DNA of 12,428 nucleotides from Methylotetracoccus sp. (GCA_025458755.1 JALORT010000018.1:1-12428), one strand, 5' to 3'; shown: positions 1 to 7,639, counted from the first letter of the stretch. Notes: generated by a model not told the origin, from the sequence alone. Numbers and translations: made by a program.

Positions 1-2793
1 CCAGCGAGCCGCCAGGCGGGTTCCGATGCGCTGCGCGTCGCGCAAATCGGGCCGCCCAAGGCCCTCCATCGCTTGTGCGCACCGGAGCGGCAGGAATGGT
101 GGCAGCGGCGGCGTTCTTGCATGCGCTGGGATCAGCGCAGCTTGCCGCAGCCGCTGCGCTCCCCATTCGCTCCATGCCTGCTCGGAGGTGAACTCGCCTC
201 GGTGCTCCAGCAATTCACCAGCCAGCCGAACGGCGACGTAGTGAGCAGCTGGAGGCAATCCCATCTGGCTGAGCTTGTCGCCCTGGCGGAGACTCAGAAC
301 GAATTCCAGGAACAACCCATCTTTCGGCACACAATAGCCGCCGTAGCCTTCGCCGGGGGGATGCACGCAACGGTCGCGGCGCCGGTTCATCTGGTCCGCC
401 ATCTCCTCGGCATCCCCTCGGCGGGTGGCCGTGACCATCAGCCCGAGCGCGTTGGAATACGCAAAGTGGGAGGCCATCGCCGCGTTTTCGCCGGTCTTCA
501 GCACTTCGGGCTCTTCCAGACTTTCGAACGCACGCACATCCTTGTTGATCAACTGGTAGAGGTGTTTCCCTGCTCGCATCGCGGCCAAATCGGCTCCGCC
601 GACCCACTGACTCCAGGTTTCGACCGATTCGCGCTCCCGCATCCCGAGGTCCACCCGGCTCGGACTGTAGACCAGGTGATAGCGCTTGGCGCCACCAGTG
701 GCGCTGTAGTGATAAAGGGGGTGCGACACCGCATGCTGTAGGCCGCGCTCAGCCAGGATCTCCCGCCGGGCTGTGGTCTTCGACAAATTCCGGTACCGGC
801 GCACGAAGCTGCGGCAGAGATCCAGGATCTTGCCCTCGGGCTGCCGCTCGTCAATCCGCTCGAGCAGCCAACGACGCGCCGCCATGCGCTCGAACACCTG
901 GAGGTCGAAGCGCATTAGCGCATCGTCTTCGACGACCCCGAGCAGCGCCTCCCGTTCGTCTAGTTCAGGATGTTCTCGCCGATAGTCTTCGGCCCTGTGA
1001 CGCAACGCCGGGCCGTTACGCTCCAAGACCCTGCTCAGCGCAATATCTCGCAGCGTTGCGGCCTCTTGTGCGAGGATGGTCTCGACCTGAACCGGGTCCG
1101 CCACATCAGAGGGCGGTGTCGACTCGGGCGCTGGCTGATGCAGTTCCAACAAGGTGCCGAGGCATGCGACTTCCTCGCTGAGCAGCGGATGGCGGGAGAT
1201 CACGCGCTGTGCCGCCGCTTCGACCGCAAGACCCTCCCCCGCACGGAGTTCCTCAACTTCCACCCATAAACCAAACTCACGCATCAGCGTCTCGGACAGG
1301 GCATGCAGCCGGACGTCGTGCCAGCGGCGGCGTGCCTCGACCGCATCGGTCAGACCCAAGTCTTCGACCGCGTTATAAAGGGCCATGGATTCTTCGAGCC
1401 AGCTACGGACGTACGCATCCGTCATTCCGGCCGACTGAGTCGTTAGCACATGCAGAGCAGGCAGCGGCCGGCGGGGAAGGAAGGCTTCGGGAGCCAAGCG
1501 TTCAAGCGCGGCTTCGAATGCCTGGCAGCCGATCGTTGGCTCCAGCACGGCGACGACCGCGGAGCACCAGGAGCCGGTCCGCCTGCGTACTTCGCGCGCC
1601 TGCTCAAGGTCGGTGCTTTCCAGCAGAACAGATTGGGCAGCCGCGTACGGTTCGAGGCCCAGTTGCTCCACGCGGCGCTGAATTTCGGCCAGATGGCGGC
1701 GATAGGCGGTCGCGAACAGTACGCCGAGTGCAGCGATCTCGCGTGAATCGGCATGTGCTGCTCGAAGCCTCCCGCGCAGCGAGTCGTCGTCTCCTTCGGT
1801 CGTGCCGGCTAGGACTCGTCGTGCGAGCGCGAGGAATTCACTATCCAGAACCCTCCGCACATTCCGAGCCCAGCCGTCGGCCATTTCTTCCCGGAAGGAT
1901 TCCTCCAACCCGTTGATATCGACCACGGTCTGCGTAGTCGTGCGACTCGTGCCGACCAGCGTCTCTTCGTGAACGAACAAGGGAATCGCTTCGATCCAGT
2001 GATCTGACACCTCGAGCCAACCGTAATCTGGGCTGCCGTAAATACGGTCTCCCACGCGTTCAAACAGCTTGGCCAAATTGGCCGCCTTGCCGGGATAAGG
2101 GTCCCGGCCTTCGTTCAGCTTAACCAGGAGATGCGAACCGGTCGGTGAGGGCCGTTGGCTGACGACGACGAAGGCCGCAGGCCGGTGCTCGGCTTCGAGC
2201 AGACAACGACGCAGTCGCTGCGCCCATTGCAGATGCTGCTCGGTGTCACGAAAAGCGGGCGTCAGGTCCACCACAGCGGCCGCCCCGTTCAGATACTCCG
2301 TGTGGTTTCCCACCTGCGAGCGCAGCGGCTGCAGTGCCGCGGCCAAACGGCTACGCTGCGCATCCAGGACTGCGTCCTCGAACTGTTGGAGCGATCCATT
2401 CCACAGCGTCAACGGGACGGCGCAGGGGCTGCGCAACAGCAGGCGCAGTGCGGCCAGGGCGAACTCGGTCGCCCGGTCGGCCAAGCCGACCGTTTCGGGA
2501 GGTTCGGGCCAATCCCGCCGCGGTGGCACCATGACGGCGTCGGCAAACAGCAGCGCCTGATTGTGAAAGGCCCGGCTCATCCGGCCGAAAATCAGCAGTT
2601 CACCGCGTTCCCGCAAGGCGACTGCAGTTCGTTCGATGTTGCCTCGTTCCAGCGTACGGTCATAATCTCGCAGCACACCGTACAGGCGGTAGCGCCGCTC
2701 GTCCGCGTCCGCAACACCGTCGTCCAGGATTTCGCGGGCTGCCCGCCGGTCGTAGGGAAGAGGCGGGGGCAAGAGTTCGGGGGACGGCGTCAT
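1..2793 (-). CDS. Very large cytosolic protein of unknown function (C-terminus beyond left edge)
   Basis: One uninterrupted minus-strand frame of 931 codons runs from an ATG at 2793-2791 off the left edge, so the real protein is longer. I do not recognise the family. The visible protein has no signal peptide or membrane segment and is rich in Leu, Ala, Arg and Glu, suggesting long helical stretches. The C-terminal third looks the most conserved-like: segments such as NKDVRAFESLEEPEVLKTG and ASHFAYSNALGLMVTATRR lead into HPPGEGYGGYCVPKDGLFLEF-type sequence, with GYGGYCVPKD at residues 816-825. That decapeptide closely resembles the catalytic Cys motif of UDP-glucose dehydrogenase, but I see no Rossmann GxGxxG start or other UGD features. 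The start is uncertain: the ATG has GGAG directly against it with no spacer, and an in-frame GTG at 2847 is an alternative; a TAA at 2893-2895 closes the frame upstream. Codon use matches its neighbours. The downstream partner genes are outside the window. Confidence 0.85.
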   Translation of the reverse strand, partial: MTPSPELLPPPLPYDRRAAREILDDGVADADERRYRLYGVLRDYDRTLERGNIERTAVALRERGELLIFGRMSRAFHNQALLFADAVMVPPRRDWPEPPETVGLADRATEFALAALRLLLRSPCAVPLTLWNGSLQQFEDAVLDAQRSRLAAALQPLRSQVGNHTEYLNGAAAVVDLTPAFRDTEQHLQWAQRLRRCLLEAEHRPAAFVVVSQRPSPTGSHLLVKLNEGRDPYPGKAANLAKLFERVGDRIYGSPDYGWLEVSDHWIEAIPLFVHEETLVGTSRTTTQTVVDINGLEESFREEMADGWARNVRRVLDSEFLALARRVLAGTTEGDDDSLRGRLRAAHADSREIAALGVLFATAYRRHLAEIQRRVEQLGLEPYAAAQSVLLESTDLEQAREVRRRTGSWCSAVVAVLEPTIGCQAFEAALERLAPEAFLPRRPLPALHVLTTQSAGMTDAYVRSWLEESMALYNAVEDLGLTDAVEARRRWHDVRLHALSETLMREFGLWVEVEELRAGEGLAVEAAAQRVISRHPLLSEEVACLGTLLELHQPAPESTPPSDVADPVQVETILAQEAATLRDIALSRVLERNGPALRHRAEDYRREHPELDEREALLGVVEDDALMRFDLQVFERMAARRWLLERIDERQPEGKILDLCRSFVRRYRNLSKTTARREILAERGLQHAVSHPLYHYSATGGAKRYHLVYSPSRVDLGMRERESVETWSQWVGGADLAAMRAGKHLYQLINKDVRAFESLEEPEVLKTGENAAMASHFAYSNALGLMVTATRRGDAEEMADQMNRRRDRCVHPPGEGYGGYCVPKDGLFLEFVLSLRQGDKLSQMGLPPAAHYVAVRLAGELLEHRGEFTSEQAWSEWGAQRLRQAALIPAHARTPPLPPFLPLRCAQAMEGLGRPDLRDAQRIGTRLAARW

Positions 2794-2874
2794 CTCCAGG
2801 GCAGTGTTCTCCGCTCGGCGGGCGTTCCGGGGCTGGTTCGAGTCCACGGGCCGAGCCGGGTGTGGGTTGTCCGT

Positions 2875-2906
2875 GCCCGCAATCCTTCGGATTTACCGTT
2901 GCGGGC
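2875..2906. repeat. Nested inverted repeat upstream of the large unknown gene
   Basis: An 8-bp perfect inverted repeat, GCCCGCAA (2875-2882) and TTGCGGGC (2899-2906), encloses a second one, AATCC-TTC-GGATT (2881-2893). It lies about 80 bp upstream of the ATG of the large minus-strand gene, so it could be a leader hairpin or an operator. Neither side has a T-run, which argues against a classical intrinsic terminator. Function is not known. Confidence 0.45.
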
Positions 2907-3520
2907 GGCCAAACGCGTGCCGTACTCGCCATTCGTAAACGTTAGCGGCGTTTCATTGCGGTTTGATGAATTCGTGCCCACTCCTTCAGCCGTTCAGCCG
3001 AAGGAGCGTCTCGCCCGGTTGTCGTCGGCCATGCCGCGGTATACCGCGATTGTCGCCAATTTGTCATGGATGGGCCCTACTATTCGGCGGCTTTGTTGCG
3101 GCGGGCGCCTAGTAGGCTCTGCGGACTGCCGTCTGCGCTGAGGCCGCCCAAACCGCTGACGCGGTCCTTCGGCCGCACCCATGACGGGCGGGTGTTTGCG
3201 GCCGGCTTTCGGATGGAATCCGCGCCGCCGACATACGACGCGACGCGCGGTCCTTCTCTGCAACCGGAACGGTCACCGTGCATCCCTGGGAAACGCCCCT
3301 TCGGGCTGTGTCCGAACCATTGACATCGACGAGCCGATGAGGCCTGGAGGGGAGATCCGGTGGGCTGGCGTCGAGTCCTGCTGCCTTCGAAGACGGAATT
3401 CGGCCCGAGACTCAACCTCCATGCTGATCCGTAAACTGACCTCGCGCGAGCTGCTGGCCGTTTACGGCATTGGCTGGCTCGATGTCGTTTCGAAGGCATT
3501 GTCCAAATCCCGGTAATTCG
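2907..3520. other. About 600 bp without a supported gene
   Basis: This stretch lies between the decayed phoU and the leader of the large unknown gene. Open frames exist on both strands, but their translations are rich in Arg, Pro, Ser and Cys and look like chance frames in GC-rich DNA. I see no RNA gene, transposase remnant or clear terminator. It probably contains the promoter of the large minus-strand gene and possibly further unrecognisable debris of the phosphate operon. Confidence 0.5.
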
Positions 3521-3835
3521 CGATTTCCGGTCGTCCAACGTTGGTGCCCCCTTTACCAGGCTCTTCAGGGCCAGTCCAGACTGCTACCTAATCTCGCCCC
3601 ACAAGGAGCGCTCGGTCTTGGCACTAAGACGCGCCAAACCAACGATCGTGGCGGCTTCGTCGCCGATCAATTCGAACTCCGGAGCCCTTTCCCATAGACT
3701 CACCGCAAACCGCTCGCGACCGGCGCCTGCAGGACGAACAACAGTGAGATCGAGTGATTGGCGTCCGTAAGCGGTCGATCAGATCGTCGCTGTGGGTATG
3801 CGGTCCCTTGGCTTTGTTCGCCCGTTCCTTACCAT
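3521..3835 (-). pseudogene. phoU: Decayed phoU (phosphate signalling protein) behind pstB
   Basis: Immediately after the pstB stop, minus-strand translation gives PhoU-like segments in changing frames. They read DDLIDRLR, then (frame change near 3765) DANHSISLLFVLQAPVASGLR-type sequence, then (frame change near 3715) RFAVSLWERAPEFELIGDE continuing AATIVGLARLS, then a TAG stop around 3583, then QSGLALKSLVKGAPTLDD. This follows the PhoU pattern of ..xxALRQPVASDLRF..DLERIGDEAxxIA.. and the later helix before the second repeat. VAS..LR and RFAVS overlap as if about 7 nt (the D-L codons) were lost. The N-terminal helix and the whole second PhoU repeat are not visible. PhoU normally restrains PhoR/PhoB signalling and Pst transport and is encoded after pstB, which is exactly this position (9 nt after the pstB stop). 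Two frame changes, an internal stop and missing ends make a functional product very unlikely. Family assignment rests on pattern recognition only. Confidence 0.7.
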
Positions 3836-3844
3836 CGGGAGCTT

Positions 3845-4810
3845 TCAGCCGAACCGCCCGGTGACGTAATCCTCCGTCAACTTGTGGCGGGGGTTCATGA
3901 ACACGTCGGCGGCGGCGCCCACCTCAACGACGCGGCCGAGGTGGAAATACGCGACCCGCTGCGAGACCCGAGCCGCCTGGGCCAGCGAGTGCGTCACGAT
4001 GACGATGGTGTAGCGCTGCCGCAGTTCAGCGATCAGTTGCTCGATCACCGCGGTGGCGATCGGGTCGAGCGCGGAGCACGGCTCATCCATCAGAATCACT
4101 TCCGGGTTCACCGAGAGCGCCCGCGCAATGCACAGCCGTTGCTGCTGGCCGCCGGACAGACTGGTACCCATCTCATGCAGCCCATCCCTGACTTCATCCC
4201 ACAGCCCGGCGCGTCGCAGCGCGGTTTCAACGATCCGATCCAACTCCTGTGTGCTACGCGCCAAGCCATGGACCCGAGGCCCGAAAGCGACGTTGTCGTA
4301 AACACTCTTGGGGAACGGGTTCGGCTTCTGGAACACCATCCCGACCAGCGCGCGCAACGGGACCACATCGATCCCGTCGTGATTGATGTTCTGGCCGTCG
4401 ATGTGGATTTCTCCGCTGACGTGGCAACCGTCGACGGTATCGTTCATGCGGTTCAAACAGCGCAGGAAGGTCGTCTTACCGCACCCGGAGGGGCCGATCA
4501 GCGCCATGACTTCGTTCCGGCCGATGTCCAGATTGAGATTCCGGATCGCCTGCTTTTCGCCGTAATACACGTTGAGGTCGCGGCAGGTGATGCGCGAATC
4601 GGCAAGTGTCGGTTCTCCCACGGTCGCGGCATGGTCCGCAGGGTAAAGAACGGTGGACGAACGAGCTGGTGCCTTCGGAACAGAGGCGACCCCGGCCAGG
4701 GAATCCGAGAGCGGCTCGATCCCACGGGTGCCAAGACGACCGGCGGAGTCCGGCAGCCCCGAGTCAGGCTTAGCGTCGCTACCGGGGAAAGGCAGTGATA
4801 CCGTGGACAT
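3845..4810 (-). CDS. pstB: Phosphate ABC transporter ATP-binding protein PstB
   Basis: PstB hydrolyses ATP on the cytoplasmic face to power high-affinity phosphate import through PstC/PstA with the binding protein PstS. All ATPase motifs are present in the 321-residue product: Walker A GPSGCGKT at 106-113, Q-loop at Q161, ABC signature LSGGQQQR at 218-225, Walker B VILMDEP at 238-244, and the switch His in THS at 274. The PstB-specific sequences VYYGEKQAI and [19 protein letters not shown] are recognisable. It is about 60-65 residues longer than typical PstB because of a Ser/Pro/Ala-rich N-terminal extension. A TGA lies two codons upstream of the chosen ATG, so the protein cannot start earlier; there is no good Shine-Dalgarno sequence, and an internal GTG around 4619 could also serve. 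No pstS, pstC or pstA is adjacent: upstream is a Ca2+/H+ antiporter, downstream a broken phoU. A Pho-box-like site lies about 155 bp upstream of the start. Confidence 0.96.
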   Translation of the reverse strand: MSTVSLPFPGSDAKPDSGLPDSAGRLGTRGIEPLSDSLAGVASVPKAPARSSTVLYPADHAATVGEPTLADSRITCRDLNVYYGEKQAIRNLNLDIGRNEVMALIGPSGCGKTTFLRCLNRMNDTVDGCHVSGEIHIDGQNINHDGIDVVPLRALVGMVFQKPNPFPKSVYDNVAFGPRVHGLARSTQELDRIVETALRRAGLWDEVRDGLHEMGTSLSGGQQQRLCIARALSVNPEVILMDEPCSALDPIATAVIEQLIAELRQRYTIVIVTHSLAQAARVSQRVAYFHLGRVVEVGAAADVFMNPRHKLTEDYVTGRFG

Positions 4811-4964
4811 GGGTCAATGGCGATCAGACCACCGTCCGCTCGATCTCATCCATGCCTGTTGCCATGAACTCGCCATCGTTTGGACGTTGGCCGTTGCCCC
4901 GCTCGCAAGGAAAGGCCGGAGGGAACCGCTCCCTCGCCTCGAGTGAGCATGCTCCTCTCAAAAT

Positions 4965-4982
4965 ATGACACTTTGATGACGT
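4965..4982 (-). promoter_or_regulatory. Putative Pho box (PhoB site) upstream of pstB
   Basis: On the minus strand this reads ACGTCAT-CAAA-GTGTCAT: two 7-bp direct half-sites separated by a 4-bp A-rich spacer, the 11-bp-period layout of the PhoB-binding consensus CTGTCAT-4-CTGTCAT. The half-sites match 5/7 and 6/7. It points toward pstB, a classical Pho-regulon member, leaving a leader of roughly 150 nt. I could not assign a convincing -10 element behind it. Confidence 0.55.
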
Positions 4983-5040
4983 TGCAATCCAGGCGAAAGG
5001 AGTTGGGCGAGACGGCAACCGATGAAGTAGAACCACTCGA

Positions 5041-5073
5041 CATGCCGGCAGATTCAATGATCATACCGGCAGA
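5041..5073. repeat. Pair of 12-bp direct repeats, 21 bp apart
   Basis: CATGCCGGCAGA (5041-5052) and CATACCGGCAGA (5062-5073) match at 11 of 12 positions with a 21-bp period, about two helical turns. They straddle the stop codon of the antiporter gene and lie 60-110 bp upstream of the Pho-box-like site. This may be a regulatory site or chance. Confidence 0.3.
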
Positions 5074-6128
5074 CTGACATAGAAAAAGGCGACCGCGAAA
5101 ATCACGTAACAAAACACCAGCAGCGCCCCCTCGAGCCAATAGGTCTTGCCGTCCTGGAAAACAAACAGGGCGATCAGGATGCCGGTCAGCACGGCGACCA
5201 CTTCGAATGAGTCGTACACGTAGAGCAGCGGTTGGCCCCACGCAAAACTCAACAAGACCAGGACCGGCGCCACGAACATCGCAATCTGCATGCTCGATCC
5301 GACGGCGATCTCCAGACTGATATCGACCTTGTTCTTCATCGCCATCAGGATCGCCGAGGCGTGTTCCGCGACATTGCCGATCACTGGGACGATGACCACA
5401 CCGATGAACGCCTCGGGCAAGCCGATCTCCTCGACCGTGCCTTCGACGGTGGCGACCAGCATCTCACTTTCCACCGCCGTCAGCGCCGCGGCCACCGCCA
5501 GGATGATCACGGCGTTGCTCAACCCCCAGGTCGGCTCCGTCCCGTTCCGCGCGCTCTCGTGTTGCAGAAAGAGATTCCGATGGGTCACGAAGGAAAACAC
5601 CAGACCGAGCACATAGATCAGCAGCAACAACAGGGACATGATGAAGCTGATGACGGTCAGCCCCCGCTCGAGATTGGGATCGCCGTCATTGGTGATCTGA
5701 AACGCGAGCGGAACGACCAGGCTGACGCCGGCGAAGCACAGCAGCGAGAAATGGCTGCGCGCGATGTTCCGATCGAAGGTCTGAAAGCTGTACCGCAGGC
5801 CGCCGGTCAAGATAGACAAGCCCAGCACCAGCATGATGTTGCCGATGATCGAACCCGCCATGCTGGCCAGGACCAAGCCGTAGAGCCCGGCTTTGACGGC
5901 AAAGAAACCAATGAACAGCTCCGGAATGTTCCCCATCGTGGCATTGAGGAGTCCACCGATCTTGGGCCCGTTATAGGCCGCAATCTGCTCCGTGGCATCA
6001 CCGATGAGGACGGCCAGAGGGATGATGGCCAGGCACGCGGCCAAGAAAATCCACGCGTCTTCGGCGTTGAGATACCGGGCGACGAGCGTGACCGGAATAA
6101 ACACCAAGAGAAGGTTCAGGTACCTCAT
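5061..6128 (-). CDS. Ca2+/H+ antiporter (CaCA/Cax family)
   Basis: This 355-residue integral inner-membrane protein belongs to the Ca2+/cation antiporter superfamily and most likely exports Ca2+ in exchange for protons. It shows about ten to eleven hydrophobic segments and the two alpha-repeat signatures that form the ion-binding site. The first is around GNIPELFIG (residues 66-74, acidic residue E70), after the typical LIGDATEQIAAY..GGLLNATMG lead-in. The second is GNVAEHASAI (residues 251-260, E255). An acidic/charged cytoplasmic linker around residues 183-200 separates the two halves. Length and motifs fit bacterial Cax/YfkE-type exchangers. The ATG start lacks a strong Shine-Dalgarno, but it begins directly with the first hydrophobic helix, so it is probably right. 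It lies 250 bp upstream of pstB on the same strand; a functional link is not evident. ChaA-like substrate breadth (Na+, K+) cannot be excluded. Confidence 0.93.
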   Translation of the reverse strand: MRYLNLLLVFIPVTLVARYLNAEDAWIFLAACLAIIPLAVLIGDATEQIAAYNGPKIGGLLNATMGNIPELFIGFFAVKAGLYGLVLASMAGSIIGNIMLVLGLSILTGGLRYSFQTFDRNIARSHFSLLCFAGVSLVVPLAFQITNDGDPNLERGLTVISFIMSLLLLLIYVLGLVFSFVTHRNLFLQHESARNGTEPTWGLSNAVIILAVAAALTAVESEMLVATVEGTVEEIGLPEAFIGVVIVPVIGNVAEHASAILMAMKNKVDISLEIAVGSSMQIAMFVAPVLVLLSFAWGQPLLYVYDSFEVVAVLTGILIALFVFQDGKTYWLEGALLVFCYVIFAVAFFYVSLPV

Positions 6129-6363
6129 CGGAGGGTTGGTGAAGAGAGGGCTAAATCTCAGAGATCAGCCGCAACGCGAGTTTACACCCGCCGCACAAGG
6201 TCAGGGTCCCCCAATCGTGCCGCCAGCCCTTCGCGTTCTTAACCATGACGAGTCAGGCATAGTATCGGCACCCGGCACCCTGATCGGCACGCCATGCCGC
6301 GTGAGAGCAACAGTCTGAACGGCTTCGGCGGGTGGCCTAAAGCCATTCCACTTCGCAGTCCGT

Positions 6364-6789
6364 TTACGCCGATTCTTCTCGACGAGACGTTGTGATGCCT
6401 TTCAGCAAGAGTAGGGCGTGATAGCAGGCATCCGTCGTTCGCTCGATGTCGCGAAGCTCCGTCCAGTGACTTTCGTCGACCCCGAGCAGAGCACTGAGCC
6501 GACGCTCCGTTTTCCGCCACTCACGATAGATCACATCGAGGTGGTCCACCCATCCTTTGAGCGTCTCTCGGGACACTTTTCCCCGCACCCATTCATTTTC
6601 CCGGTACTCCGCGATCTCTCTCTGGAGTCTTGCGATCATCGCCAGGAGAGTTGAGAAGTTCAGCGCGGCAGTCTTGATCTCAGGCAGGCCACTGTCGACG
6701 CGCTGAGCCGCAGTAATGATTCGCTCGGCAACCTCATGCAGCCGTCTGACGCACTGCCCGGTGAGGTCGCGGAACTCCGCGTTCGGCAA
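6364..6789 (-). CDS. Hypothetical small helical protein
   Basis: The frame encodes 141 residues and opens at a TTG (6789-6787); a TGA lies two codons upstream, and no ATG or GTG occurs near the N-terminus. I do not recognise a family. The product is strongly charged and amphipathic, with heptad-like stretches (VAERIITAAQRV, LLAMIARLQREIAEYRENEW, WRKTERRLSALLGV, ERTTDACYHALLLLKGI). It lacks a signal peptide or membrane segment, so a small cytosolic helical bundle is likely. Composition is protein-like rather than that of an antisense frame. A second frame just upstream (around 6912-6790) starts at an ATG and reads MAREPGEPLRDRLTQRV and onward into the 5' end of this gene. The true protein may therefore be longer and interrupted by a frameshift near 6785. 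It sits between the Ca2+ antiporter and the broken arsC, all on the minus strand. Confidence 0.55.
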   Translation of the reverse strand: MPNAEFRDLTGQCVRRLHEVAERIITAAQRVDSGLPEIKTAALNFSTLLAMIARLQREIAEYRENEWVRGKVSRETLKGWVDHLDVIYREWRKTERRLSALLGVDESHWTELRDIERTTDACYHALLLLKGITTSRREESA

Positions 6790-6894
6790 ATTTCACGAGT
6801 TTCAACAGACTGGCCATGCAACAGAGAGCTCAATGGGAGGGATGGAAGGGCATCGGTCACGCGCTGCGTCAAACGATCCCGCAATGGTTCTCCG

Positions 6895-6938
6895 GGCTCG
6901 CGAGCCATAAGGTCACGATAACCCACGGGTGTGACCTT
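6895..6938. repeat. Palindrome followed by an inverted repeat in the spacer before arsC debris
   Basis: A perfect 12-bp palindrome, GGCTCGCGAGCC (6895-6906), is followed two bases later by an inverted repeat. Its arms are AAGGTCAC (6909-6916) and GTGACCTT (6931-6938), and inside lie ACCC (6921-6924) and GGGT (6927-6930), which would extend the stem with a one-sided GATA bulge. TTTC follows on the plus side, giving it a weak terminator look for plus-strand transcription, although no plus-strand gene precedes it. A protein-binding operator is the other option. The rest of the spacer 6790-7104 shows no clear gene. Confidence 0.5.
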
Positions 6939-7104
6939 TTCATGAACGTGCCGTTCGGACGGACAGCAGGTCGGCCTCGTCCCGAGAGCAAACCTTCCCG
7001 GTACCCCACGTGGTCCGGCAGTCCGAAGGGTCGTGGTGTCGTTCATCTAGGGCGTGGCGCGCCGGTAGGCTGGTGTGCTTCAGTCGGCAGGTGCTCACGC
7101 CAGG

Positions 7105-7626
7105 TCAAGGCTCGTCGTTGCCAATCGCTCGCACGTAGTGCGACAAGGCAAGCCGCTTCAAGCTGGCGGGATTCAGACTGGCAAACAGCACGATCCGCCG
7201 CTCCAGGATCACGAAAGCCTTGGCGAACGCGATACGGAACTGCCCATCCCGTGCTGCGACCGCCACCGGGTCAAACACCGCCCAGCGCGCCACGATCGGA
7301 CGGCCGGGCCAGATCGGGCACACGTCTCGCATCGCGTCTTCGCACGCAGTAATGACGAAATCCATCACTGGCGCGTGGAGTTGAGCGAATTCCTCCCATG
7401 CCTTGCTTCGCGCCTGCGGCGCGGGGATGCCTGCTTGGAGCAACTTTTCCAGCGCCAACTGCTCGATGGTGCCGGTGGGATGACTGCCTGCACTGTACGC
7501 ATGGAACCGGCCTTGGCCTACGTAGTTCAGCAGAGCCTCCGCCATGATGCTGCGGGCGGAGTTGCGCTCGGACAGAGAAACAACAGCCTTGGCGGTGTAG
7601 GACGTTCGTCAGCCAGGCTCGCCCAT
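7105..7626 (-). pseudogene. arsC: Arsenate reductase ArsC (thioredoxin type), frameshifted in the catalytic loop
   Basis: From NSARSIMAEALLNYVGQG onward the minus strand encodes a complete low-molecular-weight-phosphatase-fold arsenate reductase, including HAYSAGSHPTG, the MDFVITACEDA segment with its Cys, the CPIWPG loop and a normal C-terminus. These enzymes reduce arsenate to arsenite using the P-loop Cys of CxxNSARS and further Cys residues. Here the beta-strand and Cys (RLLFLC, codons 7589-7572, Cys at 7574-7572) lie in a different frame from NSARS. Eight nucleotides separate the Cys codon from the Asn codon instead of six. In the NSARS frame a TGA interrupts at 7611-7609. A possible start, ATG at 7626 (MGEPG), would need a +1 shift to reach the Cys frame and then the +2 shift back. 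No ATG or GTG is available in the Cys frame itself. As written, the gene cannot make an active enzyme; sequencing error is the main alternative. Confidence 0.8.
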
Positions 7627-7639
7627 CAACGTCCGGGTC

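Noticed and set aside
2155..3141. 328-codon plus-strand open frame
   Set aside because: Most of it is antisense to the N-terminal part of the large minus-strand gene; composition is that of a shadow frame and no motif is visible.
3181..3516. 111-codon plus-strand frame ending KLTSRELLAVYGIGWL...
   Set aside because: The last 35 residues look mildly protein-like, but the first two-thirds do not. There is no ribosome binding site and no family I can name, so it is not called a gene.
3758..4798. 346-codon plus-strand open frame
   Set aside because: Antisense to pstB, whose ATPase motifs are unambiguous.
4846..4952. Short minus-strand ORF with AGGAG in front of an ATG, between the Pho-box-like site and pstB
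   Set aside because: The Shine-Dalgarno spacing is only two bases and the product is Arg/Gly-rich with no recognisable feature; possible leader peptide but unsupported.
5232..6242. 336-codon plus-strand open frame
   Set aside because: Antisense to the Ca2+/H+ antiporter; its Asp/His/Gln/Arg-rich product is the expected mirror of a hydrophobic membrane protein.
6895..6906. Possible CRISPR or mobile-element end
   Set aside because: Only a single palindrome with no repeated copies, no target duplication and no transposase nearby.
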